This document shows positions 52,961-63,044 of a stretch of 64,000 nucleotides of DNA, piece after piece. Both the position numbers and the translations under genes were made by a program. Under the pieces are notes generated by a model that ran no database searches, was not told the origin of the DNA, and saw only the letters and a program-made list of their open reading frames with translations. The DNA is from Negadavirga shengliensis (GTDB taxonomy: Bacteria > Bacteroidota > Bacteroidia > Cytophagales > Cyclobacteriaceae). Numbering within the stretch: position 1 is the stretch's first letter; each line of letters opens with the position of its first letter. The stretch lies in NCBI RefSeq assembly GCF_042652345.1, contig NZ_JBHSJJ010000003.1, positions 186,001-250,000 on the forward strand, in the 5' to 3' direction.

Positions 52961-54313
52961 CTATTCCTTATCTGCGGCCATGATCATTTTTTCACGGTCT
53001 TTTAAACTTGCTTTGTATTTGTTCACAATCCAGTTGCCCACTTGCCTTCCTTGTTGTTGCCCGTTGACAATGGCATCCATATAATGAATCCCGCCATATA
53101 GCCGGGAAATGCTGGCTTCCTCAGCCGCCTGGTGAAAGGATTGAAAATCACGGGTGCCTAATCCATACTTTTCCTCAACCGTATCGGTGTAAGGAAAATC
53201 ATCTCCAAAGAAATGGGTGAGAATGACCGCTGTCGTGGTGGATATGGTAGAATGGCCGCTCAGGTATTCCGGGAAGGGAGGGGTTTGCAGCATGGGCTGG
53301 TAATGCGGATCAAGATATTTTCTGATAGCCGTTTCAGGTCTGATCCTATGGCTTCTGTATTTTTCATCCCAACAGCTTATAAAGCCATCCATCAACCCGA
53401 CGGCCACCCAGGTGTGTACTTCCATGGCCTCAGCAAAGCTTAATCCGGCTTGCAGACAGGCTATACCGGTTATCCCCATCCAATGCCCCCCTGGAGATAT
53501 CTGTTTGATTCCCACCATTAAGTGGCCGGTTTCTTCCAGGGCAAAAGGATTACAATCCCAGAATGCCGCGATTTCTCTGTTCTCCCCGCTAAGGTCCACT
53601 TCATAAACTTCTTTCATCATTTCGTAAAACCCCGAGCCTTCCGCCGTGGAAAAGCCGATCGGCGGAGCCGGCTTGAACTGATCGGCCTTTTCCAATAAAA
53701 ATGGTCTCACGGTATTGAAATAAGGCTCAACGGGAGTAAAGTATCCGGGAGGGGTGGGATACCAGCTTCCTTCCTGCTCAGAAGGGGTATACCTTGGATA
53801 ATTGCTGATTTCTCTGTATTTGTCCTCTTGGGCATACGCCAATATTTTTTTACTGATGTATTTGGCATACGCTTCGGAATCATTCAGGACAGGGGCGGAA
53901 AAGCCTTCCTTTTTCCAGGAATCCAGAAGTTCTTTCTTAAAGTCAAGTAGCAGTTTGCCGGAAGGTTGCATGGCTGCAGCCGTTTCCACCATGGCAAGCA
54001 GAGCTGTCAACTGTACGTGGTAGTCATGATATTCTTTGGGATGATCTATATCAGGGTAATCATTCAATACGCCGAGCATCGATGCAAATTTTTGATCATG
54101 ATGTGATATCACTTCATACCCTGCAAGGCAGGCATAAGCATAAAACCGGGCAGCAAGGGGAGGATTGGTGATGTCATGGACCATGACATCCGTCATTTTT
54201 TCAGTGATTGAACCTATCCTATCGGTCTGCGGCTCATTTGCTTCTTTCAACCGGTTTTCACAGGACAGGAGCAACAAGAGCCCGCTTATATACAAGCATA
54301 TTTTTTTTCTCAT
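52961..54313 (-). CDS. Vanadium-dependent haloperoxidase-like lipoprotein (PAP2 fold), copy 2
   Basis: 450 residues from the ATG at 54313 (MRKKICLYIS); an upstream ATG at 54328 adds five residues. Lipobox LLLSC with Cys18. Same layout as the neighbour: DITNPPLAARFYAYACLAGYE in the N-half, then KYRSHRIRP, EYLSGHS and SRLYGGIHYMDA. Here an Asp is kept three residues after the last His. The two copies are clearly diverged paralogues, not a recent duplication. Both are probably anchored in the outer or inner membrane facing the periplasm or surface. Lies 61 bases after the FG-GAP gene in the SusCD-headed array. Confidence 0.85.
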   Translation of the reverse strand: MRKKICLYISGLLLLLSCENRLKEANEPQTDRIGSITEKMTDVMVHDITNPPLAARFYAYACLAGYEVISHHDQKFASMLGVLNDYPDIDHPKEYHDYHVQLTALLAMVETAAAMQPSGKLLLDFKKELLDSWKKEGFSAPVLNDSEAYAKYISKKILAYAQEDKYREISNYPRYTPSEQEGSWYPTPPGYFTPVEPYFNTVRPFLLEKADQFKPAPPIGFSTAEGSGFYEMMKEVYEVDLSGENREIAAFWDCNPFALEETGHLMVGIKQISPGGHWMGITGIACLQAGLSFAEAMEVHTWVAVGLMDGFISCWDEKYRSHRIRPETAIRKYLDPHYQPMLQTPPFPEYLSGHSTISTTTAVILTHFFGDDFPYTDTVEEKYGLGTRDFQSFHQAAEEASISRLYGGIHYMDAIVNGQQQGRQVGNWIVNKYKASLKDREKMIMAADKE

Positions 54314-54374
54314 CTTCACGCTATGCACCTCATCAAATACCTTTAATCAGTAAGTAAAATAACAACATAAACCT

Positions 54375-57300
54375 TTATTTTTCAAGACGATAAGCCCTTA
54401 TTCCGTGTTGGTTGATGCCAAATAAAAGGGTATTTTCCGTTTTGACGATACTTCTGACATCCCCCTTGATGTCGAATCCTGAAATCCGTTGAGGCACATA
54501 AGTAAATTCTCCGTTTCCGTCACCTTTAAGTAAAATTCCCGGATTGGCATCATATTTTCCGAAACGCAGCCTTGCCTTTTCAATGTTTCCTCCTAAAATA
54601 AGGTCTTCATGGCCATCCTTGTCTACATCCACAGAAGTGATGGCAAAGACGGGAGAGGATTGCGCCATTAATGGAAGTTTTTTTGGAGCCAGCCGTTCCC
54701 CATCATTTAAGAAAAGCGCGGTTTCAAGAAAATCCGCCTGCATATGGCCGACACCTGCCAGTTCTTCTGCCGTGAAAATGTCCTCCAGTTTGGCTTCAGC
54801 ATAATCAGCATAATTTGTGAAGCGGTTTCTCATGATTGAAATTTGCTCAAGAAGCTCATCTCTCGTTACATAAGGATAACTTTGTCCCTGAATATAGAAA
54901 CTCAAAATGGGATCAACGGCTCCGTTATCATCAAAATCCTTAAAATGCATTTCGGCCGGCTCTTCCCTGCTGGCTTTCACCTGCGTATTCAGACCGTGGT
55001 TTCCAATTACCAGGTCCGGTTTGCCATTACCGGTGAGGTCACGGGCCAGAAGGGTGTTCCACCAGCCATAATAAAGCCTGTCAAAATAGTTGGCGGTGTG
55101 GTTAACCAGCTTCCCCTCTTCCCTTCCAAAGACCGTCACGGGCATCCATTCCCCCACCACAATGAGTTCTTTTTTGCCATCGCCATCAAGGTCAGCCCAT
55201 TCCGCATCTGTTACCAGACCCATTCGGTTTATTTCAGCTGCCCATTCAGAGGTGTAGTCACTGAAACCACCATTACCGTTGTTGATCAGGACATAGCTTT
55301 TTGGGATTTCCGGATATCTGCCCGGAACCACTCTGCTTCCCACAAACAAATCAGGAAAGCCATCCCCGTTTATATCTTCTGCTTTCACCACACTGCTGCT
55401 GGTCAGCATTTTTGGAAGGCGGTTCTCTGCCTTCAGAAAATGGCCGTTTCCATTGTTCAAATAGATGCGATCCTGTAGCAGTGCATCTTCTGGCCGGAAG
55501 TTTCCATAACCGCCGCTGCATACGTAAAGGTCAAGTTCCCCGTTTCCGGTCAGATCTATAAACAAGGCATCGGTGTCTTCGTGATCCTTGTCTTTCTCAA
55601 GTTCATCCCCCGGCAGGAGGCGGTAGGTGCCGGAACCCTCTTTTACGAAAATTTTGCCTGACTCTCCCGCGTTACCTCCCACAAAAATATATTCCTGCCC
55701 ATTCGCACCAACTCCGGATTTTTTCAGTACCGGGCCTGAGAAAGAGAGGGGATTGACCAGGAGGGGCTGCCTTTTGAAGTCATTGATATTCCTTTCCTGT
55801 GGCTGATGGAAAATGGGCGACGTAGTCTCTGTAAAATAGGTAATGGAGGGTTCTGGTTTTTGTCCCCTTTTGAGGGCATCTTTTTCAAAAAACTCCAAAG
55901 TCTGGTTTGCTGCTACATCATACCTGACCTCACCCATTCCCCCCGGCCACGTCACGACCACGGAATCGCACTTTTCATATTCGCCAAGCCCAAAATGAAG
56001 GATAGGCGAGACACTGGATTGATAGCCCCGGGCCGGCATCTGTTCCAGATATTGAACCTTTCCATTATGGTACAGGCTTATTTTGGAGCCAACGCCATAG
56101 CGGTTCCCGTTGCTGCCTTGTAGTTTGATTTTCAGATAGGATCTTTTAGAAAGGCTGTCGGTATTGTTTTGGTAGATGAATGCCGGATGGTTGATGTTAT
56201 TGACCACCAGATCCAGGTCCCCATCGTTATCCAGGTCGGCATAAGCCGCCCCGTTACTGTTGGCGACTTGGTGAAGCCCCCATGTTTCCGTCGTATTTTC
56301 GAAGTGGAGGGTTTCCTTGTTTTGGTACATATAGTTCACCACATTGGAGGCAGGCATTTGATATACCAACTTCAATACGTTTTCCCTTCTTAAACCATTT
56401 TGATTGTTTTTAAGGTAGTCGGCCATGTATTTCAGAAAATCCATATTGGTGTAATCCCTGTAATAACCATTGGTCACAAACAGGTCTTTCCAGCCATCAT
56501 TGTCAAAATCTGCAAGAAGCGCAGCCCAACTCCAGTCGGTATTGGATATACCTGCCAACTGTCCCACTTCGCTGAAAGTACCGTTACCATGATTCACATG
56601 AAGCATATTTCTCATGTACTGATAATGGAACCCCACCTTGAGATTGAACTCGAATTTTTCATAGTTATCGGGAGCCATCAGTAATTTCTGTCTTTTATTG
56701 TCTTCAGGAAGCATATCCAGCGTGAAAATATCCGGAAAACCGTCATTGTTGATGTCGGCAATGTCATTACCCATGGAAAAGTAGGAGATATGCCCCAGGC
56801 TTTCTTTGATTTTGTCTGTGAAAGTTCCGTCTCCGTTGTTGATATAGAGGTAGTCTGGGACGGTATAATCATTGCAGATGTAAATGTCCAGCCAGCCATC
56901 CCCGTTGATATCGGCGATGCCTGCCCCCAGACCATAGGAAAGGGCGGAATTTAATATACCCGCCTCCTGGGTGATTTCCACAAACCTGTCCCCGTCATTT
57001 CTAAATAACTGGGGTCCTGCCGGATCCGGATGTTTGAGTATTTCTGCAGTATTGGATTCATCCAATACCGGCAAGGATTTGGGGTTATGGTTCAACAGAA
57101 AAAGATCCAGGTCACCATCATTGTCATAATCAAAAAAAGTGGCCTGTGTACTGGTGGCGGAACTGGCTATTCCGTATTTTTCGGCTTCTTCCCTGAATAC
57201 CGGAATGCCCTGTTCATTGGGCCCTTGATTGATAAACAACTGGTTTCTCCTTTTATCCGGTGGCAGGCTTCCTGAATAACACACATAAATATCAAGTAAT

Positions 57301-57722
57301 CCATCGCCGTTTACATCTGCCATGGAGACGCCTGTTTTCCAGGGGCCGGGCCTTCCTGCTACGCCTGCAACAGCGGTAACGTCTTCAAATTCCATGTTTC
57401 CCTTGTTCATGTACAGCCGGTTGTCGACCATATTTCCTGAAAAATAGACATCGTCCAACCCGTCACCGTTGAGATCGCCGATCGCCACGCCACCACCGTT
57501 ATAAAAGTACTCATACATAAGGATGTTGGTATTCAATCCTTCAGTCAATGTGTTTTCAAAGGCAATACCGGTTTGGGCAGGAGTAAGGAGTGTGAATTGC
57601 TTCAATTCGAGGTTTTGTGCCCCTTGTTGGTCTTGCTGGCAACTTGAAACGGATAATAACAGAATTAATGGAATGATTAAGCGGAAGTAAAAGCACATGA
57701 CTAGGGTAGAATAATGGTTCAA
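54375..57722 (-). CDS. FG-GAP/VCBS repeat lipoprotein with ASPIC/UnbV domain (CRTAC1-like)
   Basis: 1115 residues. Signal peptide with lipobox SVSSC (Cys28; Cys20 if the ATG at 57698 is used). Many calcium-binding DxNxDGxxD repeats of a beta-propeller: DLNGDGLDDVY, DVNGDGLLDIY, DYDNDGDLDLF, DINGDGWLDIY and later DVDKDGHEDLI. An ASPIC/UnbV segment lies between the two propeller halves (about 545-620: GVGSKISLYHNGK, HFGLGEYEKCDSVVVTWPGG). Probably surface exposed. Binding or scaffolding role is inferred. It follows susD after a terminator-like hairpin and precedes the haloperoxidase-like genes. Confidence 0.88.
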   Translation of the reverse strand: MNHYSTLVMCFYFRLIIPLILLLSVSSCQQDQQGAQNLELKQFTLLTPAQTGIAFENTLTEGLNTNILMYEYFYNGGGVAIGDLNGDGLDDVYFSGNMVDNRLYMNKGNMEFEDVTAVAGVAGRPGPWKTGVSMADVNGDGLLDIYVCYSGSLPPDKRRNQLFINQGPNEQGIPVFREEAEKYGIASSATSTQATFFDYDNDGDLDLFLLNHNPKSLPVLDESNTAEILKHPDPAGPQLFRNDGDRFVEITQEAGILNSALSYGLGAGIADINGDGWLDIYICNDYTVPDYLYINNGDGTFTDKIKESLGHISYFSMGNDIADINNDGFPDIFTLDMLPEDNKRQKLLMAPDNYEKFEFNLKVGFHYQYMRNMLHVNHGNGTFSEVGQLAGISNTDWSWAALLADFDNDGWKDLFVTNGYYRDYTNMDFLKYMADYLKNNQNGLRRENVLKLVYQMPASNVVNYMYQNKETLHFENTTETWGLHQVANSNGAAYADLDNDGDLDLVVNNINHPAFIYQNNTDSLSKRSYLKIKLQGSNGNRYGVGSKISLYHNGKVQYLEQMPARGYQSSVSPILHFGLGEYEKCDSVVVTWPGGMGEVRYDVAANQTLEFFEKDALKRGQKPEPSITYFTETTSPIFHQPQERNINDFKRQPLLVNPLSFSGPVLKKSGVGANGQEYIFVGGNAGESGKIFVKEGSGTYRLLPGDELEKDKDHEDTDALFIDLTGNGELDLYVCSGGYGNFRPEDALLQDRIYLNNGNGHFLKAENRLPKMLTSSSVVKAEDINGDGFPDLFVGSRVVPGRYPEIPKSYVLINNGNGGFSDYTSEWAAEINRMGLVTDAEWADLDGDGKKELIVVGEWMPVTVFGREEGKLVNHTANYFDRLYYGWWNTLLARDLTGNGKPDLVIGNHGLNTQVKASREEPAEMHFKDFDDNGAVDPILSFYIQGQSYPYVTRDELLEQISIMRNRFTNYADYAEAKLEDIFTAEELAGVGHMQADFLETALFLNDGERLAPKKLPLMAQSSPVFAITSVDVDKDGHEDLILGGNIEKARLRFGKYDANPGILLKGDGNGEFTYVPQRISGFDIKGDVRSIVKTENTLLFGINQHGIRAYRLEK

Positions 57723-57902
57723 ATATATAAATATTTCATGAAGTTAGGGTAATACCTTTCAAAATTCGATAATATGGAAGTGATTGTGTATTAGGTTGTT
57801 GGATTTAATAAAGGTTTCTTAGGGGGAAATGCTGTGCAAGATCATAAAAAAAGAGGCTCCAAAATGGAAGCCCCTTTATAGTCAATTAGGATTACAATCG
57901 CG
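57723..57902 (-). terminator. Terminator region after susD
   Basis: On the minus strand a stem GGGGCTTCCA/TGGAGCCTC (57852-57876, one bulge, TTT loop) is followed by seven T. It lies about 25 bases past the susD stop. It may only partly separate the SusCD pair from the downstream lipoprotein genes. Confidence 0.75.
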
Positions 57903-59756
57903 TCAGTAGCCTGGGTTTTGGATCAGGCTTCGGTTTCTTTGCATTTCATCAAAATGTATAGGCATCCAGTACATCTTGTCCAACCACAACCTGTTTTCTT
58001 TTCCGGGATCGATATCGATTACCTCATAAGAATAATTATAATATTCGGGATCGTATCGATAGACAGACAGTTCCATTCCAGGTTTAAGGGTACCTACAAT
58101 GCTGATACCATTAGGTTGGCGACCCAAAGTTTGAGGCGCTATCATCCAACGTCTGGCATCATAGTATCTTTGTTCCTCATGAACCATCTCTTTTCTTTTC
58201 TCATTGATGTAGATATTTTTCAAGTCTTCCCCGGAAGCGGTGACTGCAGGCAGGCCCGCCCGGAACCTGATTTTGTTCAACCATGTTCTTGCTTCCGCAT
58301 CTTCTTGCAGTTCGATACAGGCTTCTACATAGTTGAAAATTACTTCGGTAAAGCGAATGTGGGGCCAGGGAATCTCCTGCCACGTATTCTGGTCCACAAA
58401 GTTCGGATCAGGTTCAATGAATTTTCTGATATAATAGCCGGTGTAGCTACCATTCCAGTCTTCAATAACGCTGTTTCTGGTATCCAAACCAAAATGCGTG
58501 ACTTTTTGTCCCTGAGAATTTACTACTTCGTAGGTGCCGGTTTGGATTTGACCCAATGGATCCCTTGCCTGATTGGCGGTAGAACGGGGTTTCCACGGAG
58601 CTCCCTCATAAAGGAAGGTAGCATAAAACCTTGCTTCTCTATCATGGTAAGGGAAACTTGCATGCTGGTTGTCGTTCCAATCAAAATCTGAACCATCCAT
58701 CATGGCGTAGTCATCGATCAGCAGTTGGATGGGGGTGTTTCCCGCCCAATTGTTATAGCCATTGGGGCCATTATGCAAGCCATGCCTACCACCGGTTTCC
58801 GGTTTCTGGGACAGGAAATACCTTCCAAAGATCATTTCATTTTCCCCGCCGTTTCGGGAGAGGGAATTGTTCATATAGATGGTGATAGCGTCTTCATGAG
58901 CTACGGGCTCAGTGTGATGAAGTTCATTGCCATCCGCTATATCCAATACCGCTTTGGCTGCAGCTTTGGCCCTCTGCCATCTTTCTGCCCTGTTGCCGGA
59001 GGTATACCCTATAAGCTCCTTGTTCTCGTACGAGGAGATAACGCTTGATTTGGAAGAGGCAGTTGGCATGTCATGCAAGTCGCTGGCAGCGTAAATCAAG
59101 ACCCTTGATTTTAAGGCCAAGGCAGCCACTTTGTTGGCCCTGCCTCTGACCAGATTGTGACCATCCAGTAGTTGAGCGGCATTGTCCAAATCACTGATGA
59201 TGAAGTTTACGCATTCCTCAAAAGTATTTCTCGGAAGCTCATAGGTTTCCTCATCCAAAGTATAAGGCCTGTCAGCGATAGGAATGGCTCCGAAATTCCT
59301 CAGCAATTGATGGTGGAAGTAAGCCCTCATAAAAGTGGCTTCCCCAAGCAATCTGTCAACGATTCCTCCATCATTTGGAATCTGGGGATCGCTCAGGTTC
59401 TCTATGGCAATATTACAGGCCCGCAGGCTGTTGTACATATTTGGCCAGTTCCTGGTGCCATCCAACCAGCCAGGGTTTTGGGGATTGGATCTTGCTTCAG
59501 TTACCGTGTTGATGTTCCTTCCAGGGTGGGTGAAGATGGCTTCATCAGTAAGGGAAGCGAGGGCCTGCTCACTGAAACCTCCTTGACCTAAACCTGAATA
59601 CAAATCCGTCACGAAAGCCTCGGCCAGACCCGCATCGGTCCAAACCGCAGCTTCTGACACTTCTCCTAGTGGCTGGGTATTCAGGAACTCTTCATTACAG
59701 GATGTATGGAGAAGAGTAGCTGCCAATCCTACCCATAAATATTTTATTCTATTCAT
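57903..59756 (-). CDS. SusD/RagB-family outer-membrane lipoprotein
   Basis: 617 residues. Surface substrate-binding partner of the SusC transporter. Lipobox LLHTSC with Cys20, then NEEFLNTQPLGEVSE as in SusD-like proteins. TPR-like helices follow (NMYNSLRACNIAIENL, GEATFMRAYFHHQLLRNFG). The C-terminal part has RFTEVIFNYVEACIELQ and INEKRKEMVHEEQRYYDARRW. Directly behind susC (25 bases). The ligand cannot be read from sequence; no glycoside hydrolase or lyase gene accompanies it. Confidence 0.95.
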   Translation of the reverse strand: MNRIKYLWVGLAATLLHTSCNEEFLNTQPLGEVSEAAVWTDAGLAEAFVTDLYSGLGQGGFSEQALASLTDEAIFTHPGRNINTVTEARSNPQNPGWLDGTRNWPNMYNSLRACNIAIENLSDPQIPNDGGIVDRLLGEATFMRAYFHHQLLRNFGAIPIADRPYTLDEETYELPRNTFEECVNFIISDLDNAAQLLDGHNLVRGRANKVAALALKSRVLIYAASDLHDMPTASSKSSVISSYENKELIGYTSGNRAERWQRAKAAAKAVLDIADGNELHHTEPVAHEDAITIYMNNSLSRNGGENEMIFGRYFLSQKPETGGRHGLHNGPNGYNNWAGNTPIQLLIDDYAMMDGSDFDWNDNQHASFPYHDREARFYATFLYEGAPWKPRSTANQARDPLGQIQTGTYEVVNSQGQKVTHFGLDTRNSVIEDWNGSYTGYYIRKFIEPDPNFVDQNTWQEIPWPHIRFTEVIFNYVEACIELQEDAEARTWLNKIRFRAGLPAVTASGEDLKNIYINEKRKEMVHEEQRYYDARRWMIAPQTLGRQPNGISIVGTLKPGMELSVYRYDPEYYNYSYEVIDIDPGKENRLWLDKMYWMPIHFDEMQRNRSLIQNPGY

Positions 59757-59781
59757 TTCTTTAAATTTAATATTTTGGGAA

Positions 59782-62700
59782 TTAGAATGTTACGGATAAG
59801 CCGGCATTGATAATCCTTGCTTGGGGATAATATTGTCCGGTTGCGTTATCTGATTCGGGGTCGTATACTTTTAGTTTGTCCCAAGTCAGCAAATTCAGAC
59901 CATTGGCATAGAAACGCAGATTACTGATGCCGAATCTCTCACCGAATTGTGCGGGCACAGTATAACCGATTTCAAGGTTCTTTAACCGGATATAATCCGA
60001 GCTTCTGTACCAGAAATCATTTCCTGAGGAGAAGTACTGGTCACTTCTGTTGGCAATTCGTGGGTACTCATTGCTAGGATTGTCCACGGTCCACCTGTTT
60101 TCATAAAATTCCAACAAGTAGTTACCGATGTTCCCTGATTCTCCCAAGCTGACGAGAGCAATGGCACCGGCAGCTCCCTGAAACAGGACACTAAGGTCAA
60201 AATTCCTGAACGTTGCATTCATATTTACACCACCCTGAAATCTTGGGATGTTGTTTCTGTCAAGTCTTACCCTATCCAGTGGAGTAATAGCGCCATCACC
60301 GTCATAGTCCTTGAATCGCATATCACCAGGCCGCAGCTGGTTGGTAATGGCGGAGTAATCCAGTGTTTCGGCATCAATTTCCTCCTGCGTCGCAAATACG
60401 CCATCGTACAGGTAAACGGGCGCAGGGGTGTTCATTGGCTTTCCTGTAGATCTTTGCCAGTCGGGTGCTCCCGGAGGCTCATCCCAGTAAAGGATTTTGT
60501 TATAAGCATAACCACCATTGGCACTGATGCTGTAGGTAAGATCGCCTTTTTGGCCTCTATAACCTATATTGAAGTCAAAGCCTCTGTTATCCACTTCACC
60601 GATGTTTTCAGCGGGAAGCAGGGAAGCGAGCCCGCTGGATTGGGGCACGGAGGCATTTTTTCTCCAGAGAATGTTGGTCCGCTTGTTATAAAAGTAGTCG
60701 AGTTCGAAGAAGATCTGTCCTTGCAGCAATTGCCCCTCTATACCGATGTTAGCATTGTTTGCCACCTCCCAGGTAATCGCATTGTTTGGAACCCGGGTTT
60801 CGTAAAGTGTCTTGGCTTCCACATTTTCCAGAATATGGCTTCTGAAACCATAGGTGGACATGAACTGGTATTCTTGGAGCGTGTTATCATAGAAAATCTG
60901 GTCATTACCCATCTGTCCCCAAGACCCTCTTATTTTAAAGAAATCCATTGCAGGAACGGCATTTTTCCAGAAATTTTCTTCTGACACTACCCATCCTCCC
61001 ATCACACCAGGGAAGAAACCGAACCGGGTCTGTTCAGGAAAAATGTAAGAACCGTCGTATCTCCATAGAAATTCCAACAAGTATTTTTCCTGATAATTAT
61101 AAGCTACCCTACCGAAGTAATTCAACCTCGCTCTTTCAAAAGCTCCGCCGCCATTGTCTTTTTCGGCATCGCCACCGGCAAACATCTGGTCGATGGCCGG
61201 AGAGATAAAGAATCTTCTATAAGCAAAGAAGTCATCTCCATCCACGGTTTCTTTGTTTACACCGGCGAGTGCGCTGAAGCCATGATCACCAAACTGCTTG
61301 TCATAGGTGAAGATACCCCCCAGCAGGATGTTGAGCTGGTTGATGTTGGTTTGTCGAAGCCGGGGTTCAGCAGGTCCTCTCTCACTGGGGACCAATACCG
61401 GAGTCACCCCATCCGCTTCAAAGCCACTTCCTCTTTGGTACAAAATCCACGGTGTTTCCCATCTTTTCAGGAACCTGCTCAGTTTATCTACCGAAGCTGT
61501 ACCTTGGAATTTCAAACCCTCCACTCCGGGGATTTTGATGTTAAGCGCACCATTGGTCTGGAAATAATCCCTGGTGTCCCTGTCATAGCCTGTGGCATTG
61601 GTAGTAATCACGACAGGGTTTTCACCGTTTTCGATATCCGGTCCCGGTCTCCCGTCAGGCCAGAAAGCCGGTTCGTGGGGTTTTCCCCTCATCTGCATCC
61701 TGAAGATGGCTCCAGCACCTCGGGTAGGAAAGAACCTGTATTCCTGTCTGGCAAGGACGCCCAACTGTAAATCAACGTATTCGTTGATTTTGGCATCCAG
61801 ATTCAGCCTCATATCATACTGCTTGTATCCAGTAGCCGAATTTCTATAATAGGCATCCTGGTTTTGGTAACCTAATGATGCGAGGTATCTGATGTTTTCT
61901 CCACCACCGTTTAGTTGCAGGTTATGCCGGGATTGTGGAGACCAAGGCTTAAGGGTTTCCCTGAACCAATCTGTGTTGGGATAATTCCAGGGGTCTGTTC
62001 CCGCGCGGTGCATAGCCAACGCCTCAGGGCTGAAGGGAGCTGTACGCTCTTGTCCGTTAGGCCTGATATAACTACCAGTCTCTCTAAAGGCACTGGTAGC
62101 AGATGCCCATTCTCCTACGGGCAGTTCATACACACTCAGGTCATTTAGCATTTCACCGTATTGTGCGGCATTGGCCATCTTAGGAATTACTGTAGGTTGA
62201 GCAAAACCCTGGTTGAACTGATAGGTGAGTTCAGGCTTGCCGGTCTTTCCTCTTTTAGTGGTCACCAGAATAACGCCATTTGCAGCTCTGGCACCATAAA
62301 TAGCGGCAGACGCATCCTTCAGGACGGATATGGTTTCGATGTCGTTGGGGTTAAGCCTTTCAATACCACCTGCCCTGGCCGGAATACCGTCGATTACGAT
62401 AAGGGCATCATTGTTTCCCAATGTATTGGAACCCCTGATCCTGATGCCGGATCCGTCGTAACCCGGCTCGCCGCTTCTGTTTACGGCAATCACCCCTGCC
62501 ATCCTTCCTGCAATGGAGTTTGTCAGGTTCATGGCAGGTGACTTTACCAATTCCCCGCCACTGACTGTGGCTACGGAACCGGTAATGGTTTCCTTTCTCT
62601 GTTCACCGTAACCTACCACAATCACTTCGCTGAGAGATTGCATGTCAGGAGCGAGGGTAACATCAATGTTGGTCTGGTTTCCGATTTCCTGCTCCATAGG

Positions 62701-62958
62701 AACAAACCCGACAAATGAAAACACAAGGGTTTCATCCCCGGCCTGCAGGGCTACTTTATAATTCCCATCAATGTCCGTCACTCCCCCGCGGGTGGTTCCT
62801 TTCACCAGGACAGAAACTCCTGGAAGCGGCATGTTGTCCTCACCGGAAATAACGGTACCCGTTACTTCCCGGGACTGGGCATGTAATGTCAGGCTGGAGG
62901 CCAGAAGTAAGGCCATACCCAACAAAAACAATTTTGTTTTGGGTAAATAATTGTGCAT
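59782..62958 (-). CDS. SusC/RagA-family TonB-dependent outer-membrane transporter
   Basis: 1058 residues. Signal peptide of about 28 residues ending LTLHAQ. Carboxypeptidase-regulatory-like domain (about 30-115: VTGTVISGEDNMPLPGVSV, FSFVGFVPMEQEI). Plug domain about 120-240 (ETITGSVATVSGGELVKSP, GIRIRGSNTLGNNDALIVIDG), then the 22-strand barrel ending ARIINAGLSVTF. No N-terminal anti-sigma-interaction extension, so regulation by an ECF/anti-sigma relay is not indicated. First gene of the minus-strand array. Its leader carries an inverted repeat at 63016-63044. Confidence 0.96.
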   Translation of the reverse strand: MHNYLPKTKLFLLGMALLLASSLTLHAQSREVTGTVISGEDNMPLPGVSVLVKGTTRGGVTDIDGNYKVALQAGDETLVFSFVGFVPMEQEIGNQTNIDVTLAPDMQSLSEVIVVGYGEQRKETITGSVATVSGGELVKSPAMNLTNSIAGRMAGVIAVNRSGEPGYDGSGIRIRGSNTLGNNDALIVIDGIPARAGGIERLNPNDIETISVLKDASAAIYGARAANGVILVTTKRGKTGKPELTYQFNQGFAQPTVIPKMANAAQYGEMLNDLSVYELPVGEWASATSAFRETGSYIRPNGQERTAPFSPEALAMHRAGTDPWNYPNTDWFRETLKPWSPQSRHNLQLNGGGENIRYLASLGYQNQDAYYRNSATGYKQYDMRLNLDAKINEYVDLQLGVLARQEYRFFPTRGAGAIFRMQMRGKPHEPAFWPDGRPGPDIENGENPVVITTNATGYDRDTRDYFQTNGALNIKIPGVEGLKFQGTASVDKLSRFLKRWETPWILYQRGSGFEADGVTPVLVPSERGPAEPRLRQTNINQLNILLGGIFTYDKQFGDHGFSALAGVNKETVDGDDFFAYRRFFISPAIDQMFAGGDAEKDNGGGAFERARLNYFGRVAYNYQEKYLLEFLWRYDGSYIFPEQTRFGFFPGVMGGWVVSEENFWKNAVPAMDFFKIRGSWGQMGNDQIFYDNTLQEYQFMSTYGFRSHILENVEAKTLYETRVPNNAITWEVANNANIGIEGQLLQGQIFFELDYFYNKRTNILWRKNASVPQSSGLASLLPAENIGEVDNRGFDFNIGYRGQKGDLTYSISANGGYAYNKILYWDEPPGAPDWQRSTGKPMNTPAPVYLYDGVFATQEEIDAETLDYSAITNQLRPGDMRFKDYDGDGAITPLDRVRLDRNNIPRFQGGVNMNATFRNFDLSVLFQGAAGAIALVSLGESGNIGNYLLEFYENRWTVDNPSNEYPRIANRSDQYFSSGNDFWYRSSDYIRLKNLEIGYTVPAQFGERFGISNLRFYANGLNLLTWDKLKVYDPESDNATGQYYPQARIINAGLSVTF

Positions 62959-63015
62959 GCTTTTTTGATTAGGTTATTGATTAGTTTATGTTATTGTAAA
63001 AACAACACTTTAAAA

Positions 63016-63044
63016 TTGTCGCATAATTTTCTTTTATGCAACAA
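63016..63044. promoter_or_regulatory. Inverted repeat in the susC leader
   Basis: Arms TTGTCGCATAA (63016-63026) and TTATGCAACAA (63034-63044) are complementary at 10 of 11 positions with a 7-base spacer, 58-86 bases upstream of the susC ATG. Could be an operator dyad or a leader hairpin. Confidence 0.6.
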
